DNA of 64,000 nt from assembly GCA_028274465.1 (NCBI GenBank), contig CM051457.1, forward strand, positions 73,630,496-73,694,495, given 5' to 3'. The position numbers and the translations under genes were made by a program. This document shows positions 10,306 to 20,555 of the stretch, one piece after another. The notes below the pieces were generated by a model. That model saw nothing but the letters and a program-made list of their open reading frames with translations. It was not told the DNA's origin and did not search any database. Position 1 is the stretch's first letter. Each line of letters begins with the position of its first letter. The stretch is from Plantago ovata (taxonomy: Eukaryota > Streptophyta > Magnoliopsida > Lamiales > Plantaginaceae).

Positions 10306-11165
10306 GATTATAATTTTCATAATGAAATTATGAAGTCATTTGGCATCCACATAGGCTACTACTTGTTTGTTTGCTCGATATGCTATTGTTTGACAATGCA
10401 TGTTTAAATACCATGTATTTTACTTTCCGTTCGACCGCTATGCATGCGAGGGTAGGCGGCGCCCTCTTATTTGTCGGACCGCATATTTTTTTATGTATGG
10501 GTAGACGACGCCCATTATGTGCTTGACCGCGTTTAGAACTAGAATGGATAGGCGGCATCCATTACGTGTAGACCGCTCATGCATGATGGGTAGGCGGCGC
10601 CCTTATTTGTTTGTAGATGACTGATAACAACCCTCAAGCTACAAGCCCCAACCAATATAAGTGCAGAAATATGTATACGTATGTGTTTCTGAGATGCTTT
10701 CCATGGGGTGCTTTAATTCTGAACTTTCATTGCGTTTTCCTGTATTGGCGACCTCGTCTTGCAGACTCGCAGTGATCGTCAGATTAGAGTAAGCCTATGG
10801 TTATAACTTACTGCATATTGTATCTAGCGACCTCGATAGGTACAATATGTAGAGCGTCTGGTTAAATTATATTTAACACCCAAGAGTTGCGTGACGCAAT
10901 TGGATAGTCCTACCGGTCATATTATGTTATGCGACCAGCCCCCGTTGGAGTATAGCATAGTATGGATTTGGATCTTGGCCACTACGGTAACTTGTTGGAC
11001 ATTACCCGTATATTTGTTTTGGGGGCAATCATATGTGAAAATAGTGGAAGCTAAACAGCTAAAGGACCTTGTTGTTTAGTTATGTTGACTGTGTATTTAG
11101 AAATAGTATTTCAATAGTTGTTTTATTATTTTCGTTCTATATTAGTTCTCCTTAGGAAAACCGAA
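10306..11165 (+). other. T1 untranslated leader with hairpin array
   Basis: About 860 bases, nearly identical to 53606-54455 and 63481-64000. It holds the four-hairpin array (next entry). Short frames occur in both strands here, but their differences between copies are mostly amino-acid changing, so I do not call them genes. Confidence 0.75.
10433..10604 (+). ncRNA. Four-hairpin array in T leader (candidate structured RNA element)
   Basis: Four 19-base hairpins start at 10448, 10497, 10544 and 10586. Each is a 6-base stem, a 7-base loop AGGCGGC (AGACGAC in the second here) and a 6-base stem. Stems are GAGGGT/GCCCTC, ATGGGT/GCCCAT, ATGGAT/ATCCAT and ATGGGT/GCCCTT, so several stem changes are compensated. 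GACCGC precedes each hairpin (10433, 10477, 10525, 10571) and its CCGC could pair with GCGG in the loop. A packaging or dimer-linkage role is a guess from the position between primer site and gag. Confidence 0.6.
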
Positions 11166-12236
11166 ATGGCGAGTATCTCGCTCCGTGTTGTCTTAGAGAA
11201 GCAAATTTTGACCGGACCAAACTTCCTAGATTGGATCAGGAATATTTGTTTGGTGCTGAGATACGAAAAGATTGAGTACGTCTTGGACGAGGCTATTCCC
11301 GTGTGTCCCGAGAATCAGACTGCCGATCAAGTTGCTGCTTGGAATCAAGCCAACAAGGCAAAGGCTGATAAGCATCAAGAGGATGCTAAATCCGCACAGT
11401 GTATTATGCTGGAGGCAATGAGCAATGAGTTGCAGAGACAACATGAAAGCATGTTGCCGTATGAGATGCTGAAGCATCTTGAGTCGCTCTTTAAGACGAC
11501 AGCCAGAAGTGTTGAATTTGATTTGATCAAAGAGATACACAGATGCAAGCTCAATGAAGGAGGGAACATGTCTGAACATGTTCTCAAGATGATTGGTCTC
11601 TTTGAGAAGCTTGCCGATGCCAGTGTCAAGCTGGAGAATAAGATCATGGTGATCTTTGTCCTTCAATCATTGCCGAGTTCGTATTCGCAGTTCATCATTA
11701 ACTACACCATGAATGCGAAGGACGTTACACTGCCCGAGCTCCATAATATGCTGAAGACATATGATCAAACTCTTCCTAAGAAGGAGAAATCAATCATGTA
11801 TGTTGGGCAACCGTCTAACCCAAACCCGAGAAACAAAGGTGCTAAGGGTAAGGGAAAGTCGAGAGCCAAGGCTAACACTTCGAGTGATAGGCCTAAGCGT
11901 CTGAACCAGAAAAGGAAGTTCAAGAGGAGCGGAATGGTACGCACAGATGAATGTCTTTTCTGTAAGCAGAAAGGGCATTGGAAGAAAGATTGCCCTAAGC
12001 TAAGGGCAGATCAAGCTAAGAAGCCGCCTGCTTCTAGCTCAGGTATGTTTGTTATTGAAATGAACATGACTACTTCTGACTCCAATGGTTGGGTATTAGA
12101 TACAGCTTGTGGCTCACACATTTGTAATAATGTGCGGGGGTTAACTGAACACAGGCTAGTCAAGCAAGGTGAAATCGACTTTCATGTTGGGAACGTCAAT
12201 CCATTTGAGCCAAACGCGTTGGACGCTGCAAGATAG
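11166..12236 (+). CDS. gag: T1 gag and start of protease, capsid type I; fossil
   Basis: An open frame begins MASISLRVVLEKQ. It has an LTGPNFLDWI motif near residue 17 and a UBN2-type gag domain to about residue 215, then a basic linker and a complete CCHC knuckle CLFCKQKGHWKKDC. It then enters the protease region (WVLDTACGSH). The ATG at 11166 is chosen because the other T copy has its start at the same place after an identical leader (54456); the frame itself is open from 11118. From the knuckle on it is almost identical to T2, but the capsid half differs strongly (see findings). Part of an incomplete element. Confidence 0.8.
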   Translation: MASISLRVVLEKQILTGPNFLDWIRNICLVLRYEKIEYVLDEAIPVCPENQTADQVAAWNQANKAKADKHQEDAKSAQCIMLEAMSNELQRQHESMLPYEMLKHLESLFKTTARSVEFDLIKEIHRCKLNEGGNMSEHVLKMIGLFEKLADASVKLENKIMVIFVLQSLPSSYSQFIINYTMNAKDVTLPELHNMLKTYDQTLPKKEKSIMYVGQPSNPNPRNKGAKGKGKSRAKANTSSDRPKRLNQKRKFKRSGMVRTDECLFCKQKGHWKKDCPKLRADQAKKPPASSSGMFVIEMNMTTSDSNGWVLDTACGSHICNNVRGLTEHRLVKQGEIDFHVGNVNPFEPNALDAAR

Positions 12237-12627
12237 ATTTACCATCAGGACAATGTTTAGAACTTGATAACGTTTATTTTGTTCCATCCATTGTCAGAAA
12301 TATTATTTCCATTCCATTGTTGGACAATTTGGGTTTTTCCTTTCGTTTTGCTAATAATACTTGTTATTTTTCGTTAAATGACCAGTATTATGGAAAGGCT
12401 CGCTTAGTGAATGGTTTATTTTGCAAAGTAGTCTACCTTTATTTCAAGTACATAACAAACAACCGTCTTCAAGTAGGAAGAATAATCCATCTTATCTATG
12501 GCATTGTCGGCTAGGCCATATCAATGAAACACGGATTCAAAGACTAAGGAAGTTGGACTACTTAGAACCATTTGATTTTGAATCATATGGTACATACGAA
12601 TCATGTGTTAAGGGTAAGATGACGAAC
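12237..12627 (+). pseudogene. T1 protease end and GAG-pre-integrase fragment
   Basis: Translated pieces match T2 (FANNTCYFSLNDQYYGKARLVNGL, split by family convention, and WHCRLGHINETRIQRL, the pre-integrase zinc region). The match to T2 stops at 12627 after AAGATGACGAAC, where S2 ORF3 resumes on the other strand. Confidence 0.75.
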
Positions 12628-13317
12628 TTGGTCTATTCCTCCAACTTGGCTGTCTAAGACTTTGATTAGTAGCAGAGCTACTAGACCAAGCGAATGGCAG
12701 AGATGCTTCCTTTTTACGTGCTTTGAGGTCCAAGTCACGGGAGCAATCTCTCCTTTCTTCATCTTTTCATTTCTGACATCACTGTAGAAGGCTTCTATTT
12801 CTTCATCAGTGTCAGTGATGTCATCTTCAGTTCCAGTAGTTGGAATCTGAAAGATGTTGGCTAAGTCAATCCATTTCAAGATGATTTGCACACCTTGAAA
12901 TGTTGTAGAAATCACTTTTTGAGTGACTCCTTGTCCATCAGTGAGAGTTTGGATTTCTGCATTATTGTACAATTCCATAGTATCTAACATACTCACTTTC
13001 TTAGGGCGAGCAGTTATGAAGAAAAGAAGGCCTTGTTGATTTATGAAATTCAACGCCTCTTCATTTTCCTCATATAGTTCTTGCTCATAGAAGTATCTAA
13101 TGTACTTCTCCTTGGCGAATCCGCCCCATTGCATCATCTGTTCACATTTTGCAGTGTCAAGATATGCAGGCGGCATGGGTCTTTCGGTGATTCTGTCGTT
13201 TTTCAACTCAATTTTCACTGTGTTGGTTGCCGGAATTTCAACCGGTGTAGTGCTTTTCCCAGCACTATCAGCTTTGGACGATTTTGAGGTCTTAGAGGAC
13301 TGTCTCTTTGGAGCCAT
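12628..13317 (-). pseudogene. ORF3 of S2, N-terminal part
   Basis: Starts MAPKRQSSKTSKSSK, a lysine/serine-rich head, followed by a domain shared with the plus-strand copy at 48969 (RPMPPAYLDTAKCEQM; GLLFFITARPKKVSMLD; DGQGVTQKVISTT). It ends near VGGIDQV, where the T block begins. It lies about 970 bases after the end of pol, so expression in the family would need its own mechanism; SIRE1 of soybean is known to use stop-codon read-through, but the spacing here does not resemble that. The function of the domain is unknown to me. Confidence 0.75.
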
Positions 13318-14289
13318 TTCTTATATAGCAGGAGAAATGTACGAAAAAGATAACTTGCTTTTTGACCGGAGGTACAGTGAATTCAGGGCACAGGCTATAA
13401 AAATTTGCAAAGAAAGGAAATGTGAGTTAAAGAATTTTGTCTTTCTCTAACTCTTTGTTTATATAGTATCTATGTTGTGCAAGAAGCTCAACGATTTTGA
13501 GTTCTCAGCAAGGGTAAAACAGAGATTCAACTGCGTTAGTGGAGCCTTTGCATTAAATGCGTAGTAGTCCACTAACAAAACCCGTCAGAGCACACTTTCT
13601 CTTTGTGATATCAACCGTTAGATCAAAAACTGCTTTAAATCAATGGCCACAATTGTATTTCATGTCATGATTAACAACGAGTTTATCTGCCACGATTAAC
13701 GTCACAAATTGATTTTACCTTGATTCATGGGATTTGATCCTTTTTACCTCAACACTAATTGCTTGCTGAAGTAAATGAGAATCTTTTCAGCGATTTTGGA
13801 CAATTTGACTTTGGCTTACCTTTTTAGGTAACAAGTCTTGTATTTGCTGAAAATTCCCCCTTAATCAAATATCTTATATTTCTTTAGGTTAAAAGATATT
13901 TCTGAGTTCCCGTCTCAGCAAATTCCTTTTTATGTTGAGATATCCTTTGGTAAAACCCGAGAAGTGTTCTAGCTCTTTGCTGAGTTCCCGTCTCAGGTTT
14001 TTGCTTTGATACTTGAATACCAGTTTCAGTATCTTTGATTGTCTAAATACCCGTTTCAGCAATCTTTAAAGTTTTTCTCTTATTCAGTGCCCGTCTCAGC
14101 AAGTGATCAAGTTTCCTAACAAATACCCGGTTTGAAGGAATTACTTGTTGAATGCCTGTTTCAGCAATCATGTAGTGAACTATCATTTCTTTTAGAAAAA
14201 GATCAGTGGAAGGAACTTTATACGTGTAAGCATACTTTGACGTGCTGAATGCCAGTTTCAGCAATCTGCCAATTGTCAATTAATCCAAG
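13318..14289 (-). other. pol-ORF3 spacer of S2 with mini-hairpin array
   Basis: Non-coding by appearance. Between about 13902 and 14270 (minus-strand sense) it repeats a 15-17 base inverted repeat of the form CTGAG-N7-CTCAG or CTGAA-N7-TTCAG (for example 13902-13918 and 13980-13996). The same array is in the plus-strand copy at 48005-48372. Confidence 0.6.
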
Positions 14290-15578
14290 GTTATACCTTA
14301 GCATTGCGAACCTATTATCTGGTAGGGGCTTGGTAAAGATGTCAGCAAGTTGATCATCAGTTCCTACTTTCACAACCTCAATGTCTCCTTTTTCCACATG
14401 ATCTCTAATGAAATGATGTATAATATCATTGTGCTTTGTCCTTGAGTGGAACTTAGGATTTTGCGTGATAGCAATAGCACTTGTATTATCACAAAAGATT
14501 GGTGTTTTCTTTGCAGAAATACCATAATCTCTTAATTGTTGATGAATCCATAGGATTTGAGCTGTGCAACAATCAGCCGCAATGTACTCAGATTCAGTAG
14601 ATGAATTGGAAACACATGTTTGCTTCTTGTTGAACCATGATATTAATCTAGTACCTAGAAACTGACAAGTTCCAGAAGTACTTTTCTATCAAGAGTTGAT
14701 CCTCCATGATCAGCATCAGAATAACCAACCAATTCCAATCCAGAATCTTTAGGATACCATAATCCAACATTGACTGTACCTTTGACATATTTCAGTATCT
14801 TAAGTGCCTTTTTGTAGTGTGATTCTCTTCGGTCAGATTGAAATCTTGCACACACACAAACAACATATTGAATGTCAGGTCTACTTGCTGTTAAATACAA
14901 CAAGGAACCAATGAGCTTCCTATACTTGTGTTCTTCAACACACTTATCTTCTTTAGTATAGCCCAATTTGGTACCAACACTCATAGGGATCTTTTCAGGT
15001 TTTTCTTCCTCTTTGATCCTAAATTTTATGAGCATTTCCTTTGCATACTTTGCTTGATTTATGAATATTCCATCTTTGAGTTTCTTGACTTGCAATCCTA
15101 GGAAATTATTCAATTTACCCATCATACTCATTTCAAACTTGTTTGTCACGAGTTTGGCAAAATCATCACAAAGTTGCTTGTCCTTAGATCCAAATATTAT
15201 GTCATCCACATAAATCTGAACTAAGAGTATTTTACCATCATGGTTCATGGTAAACAAAGTTTTGTCAGCTTCACCTTTCTTGAAACCATTATCCAGCAAG
15301 AACTTAGCTAAGGTATCATACCAAGCTCTTGGTGCTTGCTTTAGACCATATACAGCTTTCTGAAGCTTGTATACCATCTTGGTTTCTGAGGGAAGTTCAA
15401 AGCCAGGAGGTTGTTCCAAGTAGACTTCTTCAGCAAGTTCACCATTTAAGAATGCACTTTTAACATCCATTTGATAAACAATGAAATCATTGTGTGCAGC
15501 AAAGGTCAAGAAAAGTCTAACTGCATCCAATGTTGCAACTGGTGCATAAGACTCCTCATAGTCCATCCTTCATTCTGA
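14290..15578 (-). pseudogene. pol: S2 pol: reverse transcriptase and RNase H
   Basis: The minus strand encodes Copia RT motifs in order: YAPVATLDAVRLFL, DVKSAFLNGEL, QPPGFE, VYGLKQAPRAWYDTL, the catalytic YVDDIIFGS and FLGLQV. The connection follows (IGSLLYLTASRPDIQYVV; YSDADHGGS), with RNase H to about 14290 (LADIFTKPLP). The frame enters from the inserted solo LTR at 15579, across which pol continues at 16794. A long open section (14655-15566) remains, but the gene as a whole is broken. Confidence 0.85.
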
Positions 15579-16788
15579 TGATGAACGTGTATTTTACACT
15601 TTCATTCTAGTCTTTTTCACCAATTTAACTATTCTCTAGGTTAATTTAGCTTATATTTTAGTGCATTTTAATAGAATAGTGTCACATTTCCCTTTTCTTT
15701 GCATTTTGCAGGTGTTAGGTAAAAAATGTATTTTTATGGGCAATATTGATGAAGAGGACGAAGTTTTGGTGTTTCGAGGAAATTCGTGGTGTATCTAGAA
15801 GGTTCCGATGAGATTTGAGGCCTAGGGGACGAGTTTCAAGGCTTAAAGGTCACTAGAAGGCAACATCCGAGTCCGAAAAGGAAAAGAAGACCAAAATCTC
15901 GCTCCCACCGACTGGATGTCCTAGGCGAACCGTCTGGGACGTGGGGCGAATCGCCCCACACCAGGCGAACCGCCTGGCACCGGGGGCGGTTTGTCCGGGG
16001 GGTTTCGACAACTATATATATGTTTCCCTATTTTCTACGTTTTTCATACCTTTTCACCTTATTTCGAGAGACAAATTCTCCAGAGCCTGTTCTGGGAATT
16101 ATTAGCATATAAGACTCTTTTTCTTATTGATTTAGAAGCTTAAGCATAGAAATTGGACATCTTTGATTCTTGATTCTTGCTTGTGAGTTAGCAATTTATC
16201 GGAGATTGACAACGTTCGTTGGTAACTTGTATCTCACGATTTTTATGCTTTTATTTATTTCATTCAACATGTTTTCATTCAATCTTGCTTTGATTCTTGT
16301 TGATTGCAATTTGTCTATGAGTAGCTAAATCTATCGTTGGTGATAGTATGTAATTTCTTAGCTAGGGTTCTTGATTATGCATGAGTGGCTTCGCGCGTTT
16401 AAGACTTGATTTATTGTTTTATTTCTTTGATCTATCTAAGCCCATCTATCTTCGTAGTGTTGAATTGAAAGGAACACATAGGACAATTCATGATCATAGA
16501 TTTCTATACAAACTTCAAGTACTTCATGCATGATTATATTACCCGTTGCTTTGATTGATCATATTATCACTAACTTCCATCATATTGATAAGAAAAATCT
16601 GTGCCCTGCTTGATTTCTGATTTATAGTTTAAGTTAAATTAGATAAAGATAGTTATAGTCCTTAGAGATCGAGACTCGATGTTATTTTACTTCTACACTA
16701 CGTGCCTTGGTTTTCGTTGTAGTTGTGAATTGCCTTTGGCTAAAAACAAATTTATTTGATTAATTGAGTCTAACAATCTCGTTCATCA
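15579..16788 (+). mobile_element. Solo Athila-type LTR with TSD TCTGA
   Basis: A 1210-bp LTR (TGATGAACGTG...CGTTCATCA) is flanked by TCTGA at 15574-15578 and 16789-16793, with S2 pol on both sides. It has a GC palindrome cluster (about 15920-16001) just before a TATA box (16012-16020). It is the most diverged Athila LTR of full length in the window, so it belongs to an older or separate subfamily. Confidence 0.9.
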
Positions 16789-16793
16789 TCTGA

Positions 16794-17509
16794 CAGTAAC
16801 CTTGAGCAAATAAACGTGCTTTGTTCCTTGTTACTTCACCAGACTCACTCAACTTGTTTCTGAACACCCACTTTGTACCAATTGCTTTCTTGCCTTCAGC
16901 AAGGGGTACAAGTTTCCAGACTTTGTTCCTTTCAAATTGATCCAGTTCTTCTTGCATTGCCTTGATCCATTCAGAATGCTTTAAAGCTTCTTCTATGGTC
17001 TTGGGTTCAATTTCTGAAACAAAGCAAGAGAACAAAGCTTCTACTTCTACGGCATTTGCTTCTTCAACAAGTTCATGAGTAGTAGATACTTTGGATCTAG
17101 TCACTTGGCGTTTGTCAATATCACCAATCATATCCGTAGAGGGATGATCTCTAATCCATTTATTAACAGGTTTTCTGCTCTTTGGATCTGGATAAGTTTG
17201 CTCATCAGCATGTGACTCTTCAGTATGTACTTGCTCAGTACTCCTGGTATTTTGTTGTGTCTCTGCTGAGATAGGTTCATCAGCAACTGCTTGTTCAACA
17301 TTGCTAGTTTGCGGTAACTCGTCAGCAGGCACAGGAAGTTGCATTGTTTCAGCAACATCTGGAGCAACTGCGTCTTTTGCTGGAAATTCTTTGTCATGAA
17401 CTATATTTATCTTGTCATGACTCAGGGGAGGAGAGTCATTGTCAGAATCGTCATTTAGTTCAATTGACTTGACTTGCCTAGCATCAGATTCAGTTCTTTG
17501 CTCGTGTAT
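16794..17509 (-). pseudogene. pol: S2 pol: integrase C-terminal tail to RT start
   Basis: The minus strand encodes an acidic, low-complexity linker (ADELPQTSNVEQAVADE) followed by the conserved entry to Copia RT (IEEALKHSEWIKAMQEELDQFE, split by convention; NKVWKLVPL; GTKWVFRNKL). It is bounded on the left by the solo LTR duplication and on the right by ATH1. Confidence 0.8.
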
Positions 17510-18688
17510 TGATGAACCGGAATTAGTCAGATTCTAATTAATCAAATAAATTTGTATTTAGCCAAAGGCAATTCACAACTACAACGAAAACCGTAGCGTA
17601 GCAGTAAAATAACCTCGAGTGTCGATCTCTAAGGACTATAACTAGCTTTATCTAATCTAACTTAAAATATAAAATCAACAGACGACTTAGCACAGATTTT
17701 TCTTATCAAGATAATGGAAGTTAGTGATAGTATGATCATTCAAAGCATAGTAGGTTATTAATCATGCATGAAGTACCCGATCGTTTTGCATAGAGATCTT
17801 TGATCATGAATTGTCCAATGTGTTCCGTTTTATTCAACACTACGAAGATAGAGGGCTTAGATAGATCAAAGAAATAAAGCAATAACTCAAAGTCTGATTC
17901 GCTTTACCGCCATCAGCATAATTAATAACCCTTCGCTAAGAAATCACATACTATCACCAACGATAGATTTAGCTACTCATAGATGTCATGCAATCAACAG
18001 AAATCATAGCAAGATTGAATGAAAACATGTTGAAAGATAAATAAATATAAATAGAAAAATCTAAGATACAATGTTACCGAAGATTGTCAATCTTCGAAGA
18101 ATCGCGATCTCACAAGCTCCAAATCGATAAGAAAAAGTATCTCCTATGCTAGGAATTCCCAGAACAGGCTCTGGAGAATTTTTCCCTAAAACTAATGAGA
18201 AAGGTATGAAAAAAGGTCTGAGAAAGTATGAAAAACGGAGAAAACTGAGCAACTATATATAGGAGTTCGAAACGTGTGGGGCGAGTCGCCCCACACACCG
18301 GGCAAATCGCCTGGTGTGGGGCGAATCGCCCCACATCCCGGGCGAATCGCCCGGGAGTGTCAGTCGGCGGCCGACGCGTTTTTGAATTTCTTTTCCTTTT
18401 CGGACTCGGTTTTTGCCTTCTAGTGACCTTGACTTGACCCCTAGACTTCAAATCCCATCCGGAATCTTCTAGATACTCCAAAAATGTCCTCGGAACACCG
18501 ATTCTTCGTTCTCTTCAATATAATTGCCCGAAAAACCACGTTTTTCACCTAAAACCTGTAAAATGCAAACTAAAGGGAAACATGACACTATTCTAATAAA
18601 ATGCACTAAAATATAGCTAAATTAACATAGAGGATAGCTAAATTGGTGAAAAAAGACTCGAATGAAAGTGTAAAATACACGTTCATCA
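17510..18688 (-). repeat. 3' LTR of ATH1
   Basis: TGATGAACCGG...GTTCATCA, 1179 bp. A GC palindrome cluster lies at about 18276-18365, and the TATA region on the minus strand is near 18252-18262. Confidence 0.9.
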
Positions 18689-18700
18689 AACTCCCCAAAT
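18689..18700 (-). other. Polypurine tract of ATH1
   Basis: On the minus strand ATTTGGGGAGTT directly precedes the LTR start TGATGAAC. The same tract borders the LTRs at 32521, 34517 and 43943. Confidence 0.8.
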
Positions 18701-19464
18701 CGAACCTTTGCTTGTCCTCAAGCAACTAAGCTAGACTCTAATGCAAAAAATAATGCAACACAAAAAATGGAGTCTCATACCAAATGAAATGAACTAATCT
18801 ATTGAATCTATCAAAAAACATATGAGCAAGAACTATACAAATCATAACATGGATATAGGTTGAAGAATGTCTCAATTGACTCATACACATTCACATAAGC
18901 ACTTATGTCAAACAAGATAGTCTCTTGTAACATTCTCTACCTGGACCTAGTTAGTGACGGCGTAATGAAAACATGTTAAAATACGAATGGTTGTCCCGTG
19001 CCTATGAAACTGAGGACTTACTACTGTTCACCAAGTTAAGACTTTTCCTCAAAGAGGTCGAACCAATACTGGCTCTCATCAAACGAAGGAGGGTTCCCTA
19101 AAAAGATAACTCTCCCCTATTCCACCCATCTCTCAAGCAAAGTCTTAAGCTATTCACCACTTCCTGAATGGCAGGATGAGGGTGGTCTAGAACAGATGAC
19201 ACTCAAACAAACAAAAGACAAAGATTACGAACATTACAAGAATTGAAAAATGAGACAAACACTTTGCTAAACTGCTTTTTGGCTCTTTTTCTTGGACCCT
19301 TCCTTGCTTTTTTTTGGGGTCTTTTTTATTTTTTTTTTTCTTTTTTCTTTCCAGATTTTTGCTTTTTTTTCTGGAATTTTTGTTCTCTTTTTTTTTTTCC
19401 GATTTTTTTTAGCCAACAGTAGCATAACGAAAAGAAATACAATGATACACAAACGACCACCCCA

Positions 19465-19600
19465 AACCTATTCGAAAGAATAGGTTGGAGTACAAAATTT
19501 ACGAAAAAAGGAAAATAAACTCACAACACACACTAAAAATCGAAAAACAAGTCTAATGATAGCGTAACCCCCTCCCCAGACCTATTCGAAAGAATAGGTT
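19465..19600 (-). ncRNA. Twin hairpins of ATH1
   Basis: Two copies of a 9-bp stem (AACCTATTC with GAATAGGTT, element-sense loop TTTC) lie at 19465-19486 and 19580-19600; the second has one base less at an end. They are followed in element sense by GG(T)TTGGGG-like runs and the A-rich tract. The same pair is found in ATH2 and N1. Confidence 0.55.
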
Positions 19601-20309
19601 GCAAACAAAGGATCACACAATCTCACACTACCTCCTTCCTAGGCATTTAGCAATCTCAAAGCAAGGTGAAGACTTGCTGCCTCTTAGGTACATAATTACT
19701 CGGGAAAACAACCATAAGATCCTAACATGCATCATCCTATTATAAAGGCCTTCGTGAACCGCAGTAAAGAAAACACCACTAAGTGATGTCGAGACTACCA
19801 AGCTCAACTAAGTGCAAACATTAATGCGACAAGCCAAGCGAGAAAAACCTCAAACAAATTCATAATTAGTTAATCTACCCATTAAAAAAGTTCAAAAAAT
19901 TTGGCAATAAACTCCACATAAAACATGCAAGACTATCCTAGGATGAATGTAGTGTATGCAACTAAATACTAAGAAAGCGGTAAACGTGCAAATGCAAATG
20001 TAAACAAAAGATTTGTGCAAATGCAAATGTAAACAAAAGATTTCACGAGTTTATCATAAGCAAGACAAGTATAGAGATAGCCAGCGATAACCTCCCCCCC
20101 CCCCCCCAAACCTGAACTTCGTCGCTCGTCTCGAACGTCGAAAGTGGATTTAAGGTGAGAGCTAATACTTGTATAGGTAACCTATATTACTCAATCAAAC
20201 TTGTCAGAAAACAAAACGGGTGATAAACGAGGTAAAAAGATCGATAATTTAGCATAATAGGAGAAAATCGGGTTTCTGAACGAAAATCCGGATCTCCGGA
20301 TTTACTGGA

Positions 20310-20431
20310 CGCCCGGGGCGAACCGCCCCACATGGGAGGCGATTCACCAGGGGTTTCCAGTAAACCCCAGGTTCCCTGGTCGTGCCAGGCGAATCGCCCC
20401 ATGTGGGGGGCGGTTCGCCCGGCACCTCCAG
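20310..20431 (-). repeat. GC palindrome cluster in ATH1 3' region
   Basis: Repeated imperfect palindromes of the type GGCGATTCGCC / GGGGCGGTTCGCC alternate with CCTGG-type spacers. The matching place in ATH2 (near 36080) lacks the whole block, with TCGGGTT at the join, a 7-mer that flanks the block in ATH1. Confidence 0.6.
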
Positions 20432-20555
20432 GCTCCTAGAGTTGTCGGGTTCCCTCCTAAAATGCTAAATTATCATCTAGAGACCTATTTTATCACCAAA
20501 AACATACGAAAATATAAAAAACAACACAATGATATGCTGAAAACAACAAAACACA

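Larger units (their letters stand above)
7801..12627 (+). mobile_element. T1: rearranged Tork/Tnt1-like Copia block inserted in S2 ORF3
   Basis: The order is full T LTR (7801-9933), a 94-bp internal remnant, the first 209 bp of a second LTR (10028-10236), a short inverted scrap (10237-10305), then T leader, gag and the start of pol (10306-12627). S2 ORF3 flanks both sides, but no matching duplication is found (GCATC at the left, TTGGT at the right), and a middle section of ORF3 is missing. This is best read as an insertion followed by rearrangement. The overlapping 209 bp of the two LTRs differ at about four places, so the copy is young. Not whole. Confidence 0.8.
18701..20555 (-). other. 3' non-coding region of ATH1
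   Basis: About 1.85 kb between the end of pol and the polypurine tract has no credible gene. Element-sense order: a GC palindrome cluster, a poly-G run (20091-20108), twin hairpins (19600-19465), then an A-rich tract of about 120 bases (19412-19290). The same order is kept in N1 (30638-32520); ATH2 (34518-36185) keeps the order but lacks the GC cluster. Small frames across the A-rich tract are low-complexity artefacts. Confidence 0.7.

Noticed and set aside
10328-10558. A 75-76 residue antisense frame over the T leader, open in all three copies (also 53628-53855 and 63505-63732)
   Set aside because: The copies are almost identical, so a shared open frame is expected without selection. It lies across the hairpin array, which explains the conservation better.
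10891-11079. Short plus-strand frame with a hydrophobic segment just upstream of T gag (also 54142-54369)
   Set aside because: Differences between the two copies are mostly amino-acid changing, so there is no sign of purifying selection on a protein.
15920-16001. CRISPR-like or satellite array from the regularly spaced palindromes
   Set aside because: Unit spacing is irregular, there are no unique spacers of constant length and no cas genes, and the context is a plant retroelement LTR.
19267-19483. Lysine/phenylalanine-rich frames (also near 31741-31953 and 34995-35458)
   Set aside because: Low-complexity reading of the A-rich tract in the Athila 3' non-coding region.
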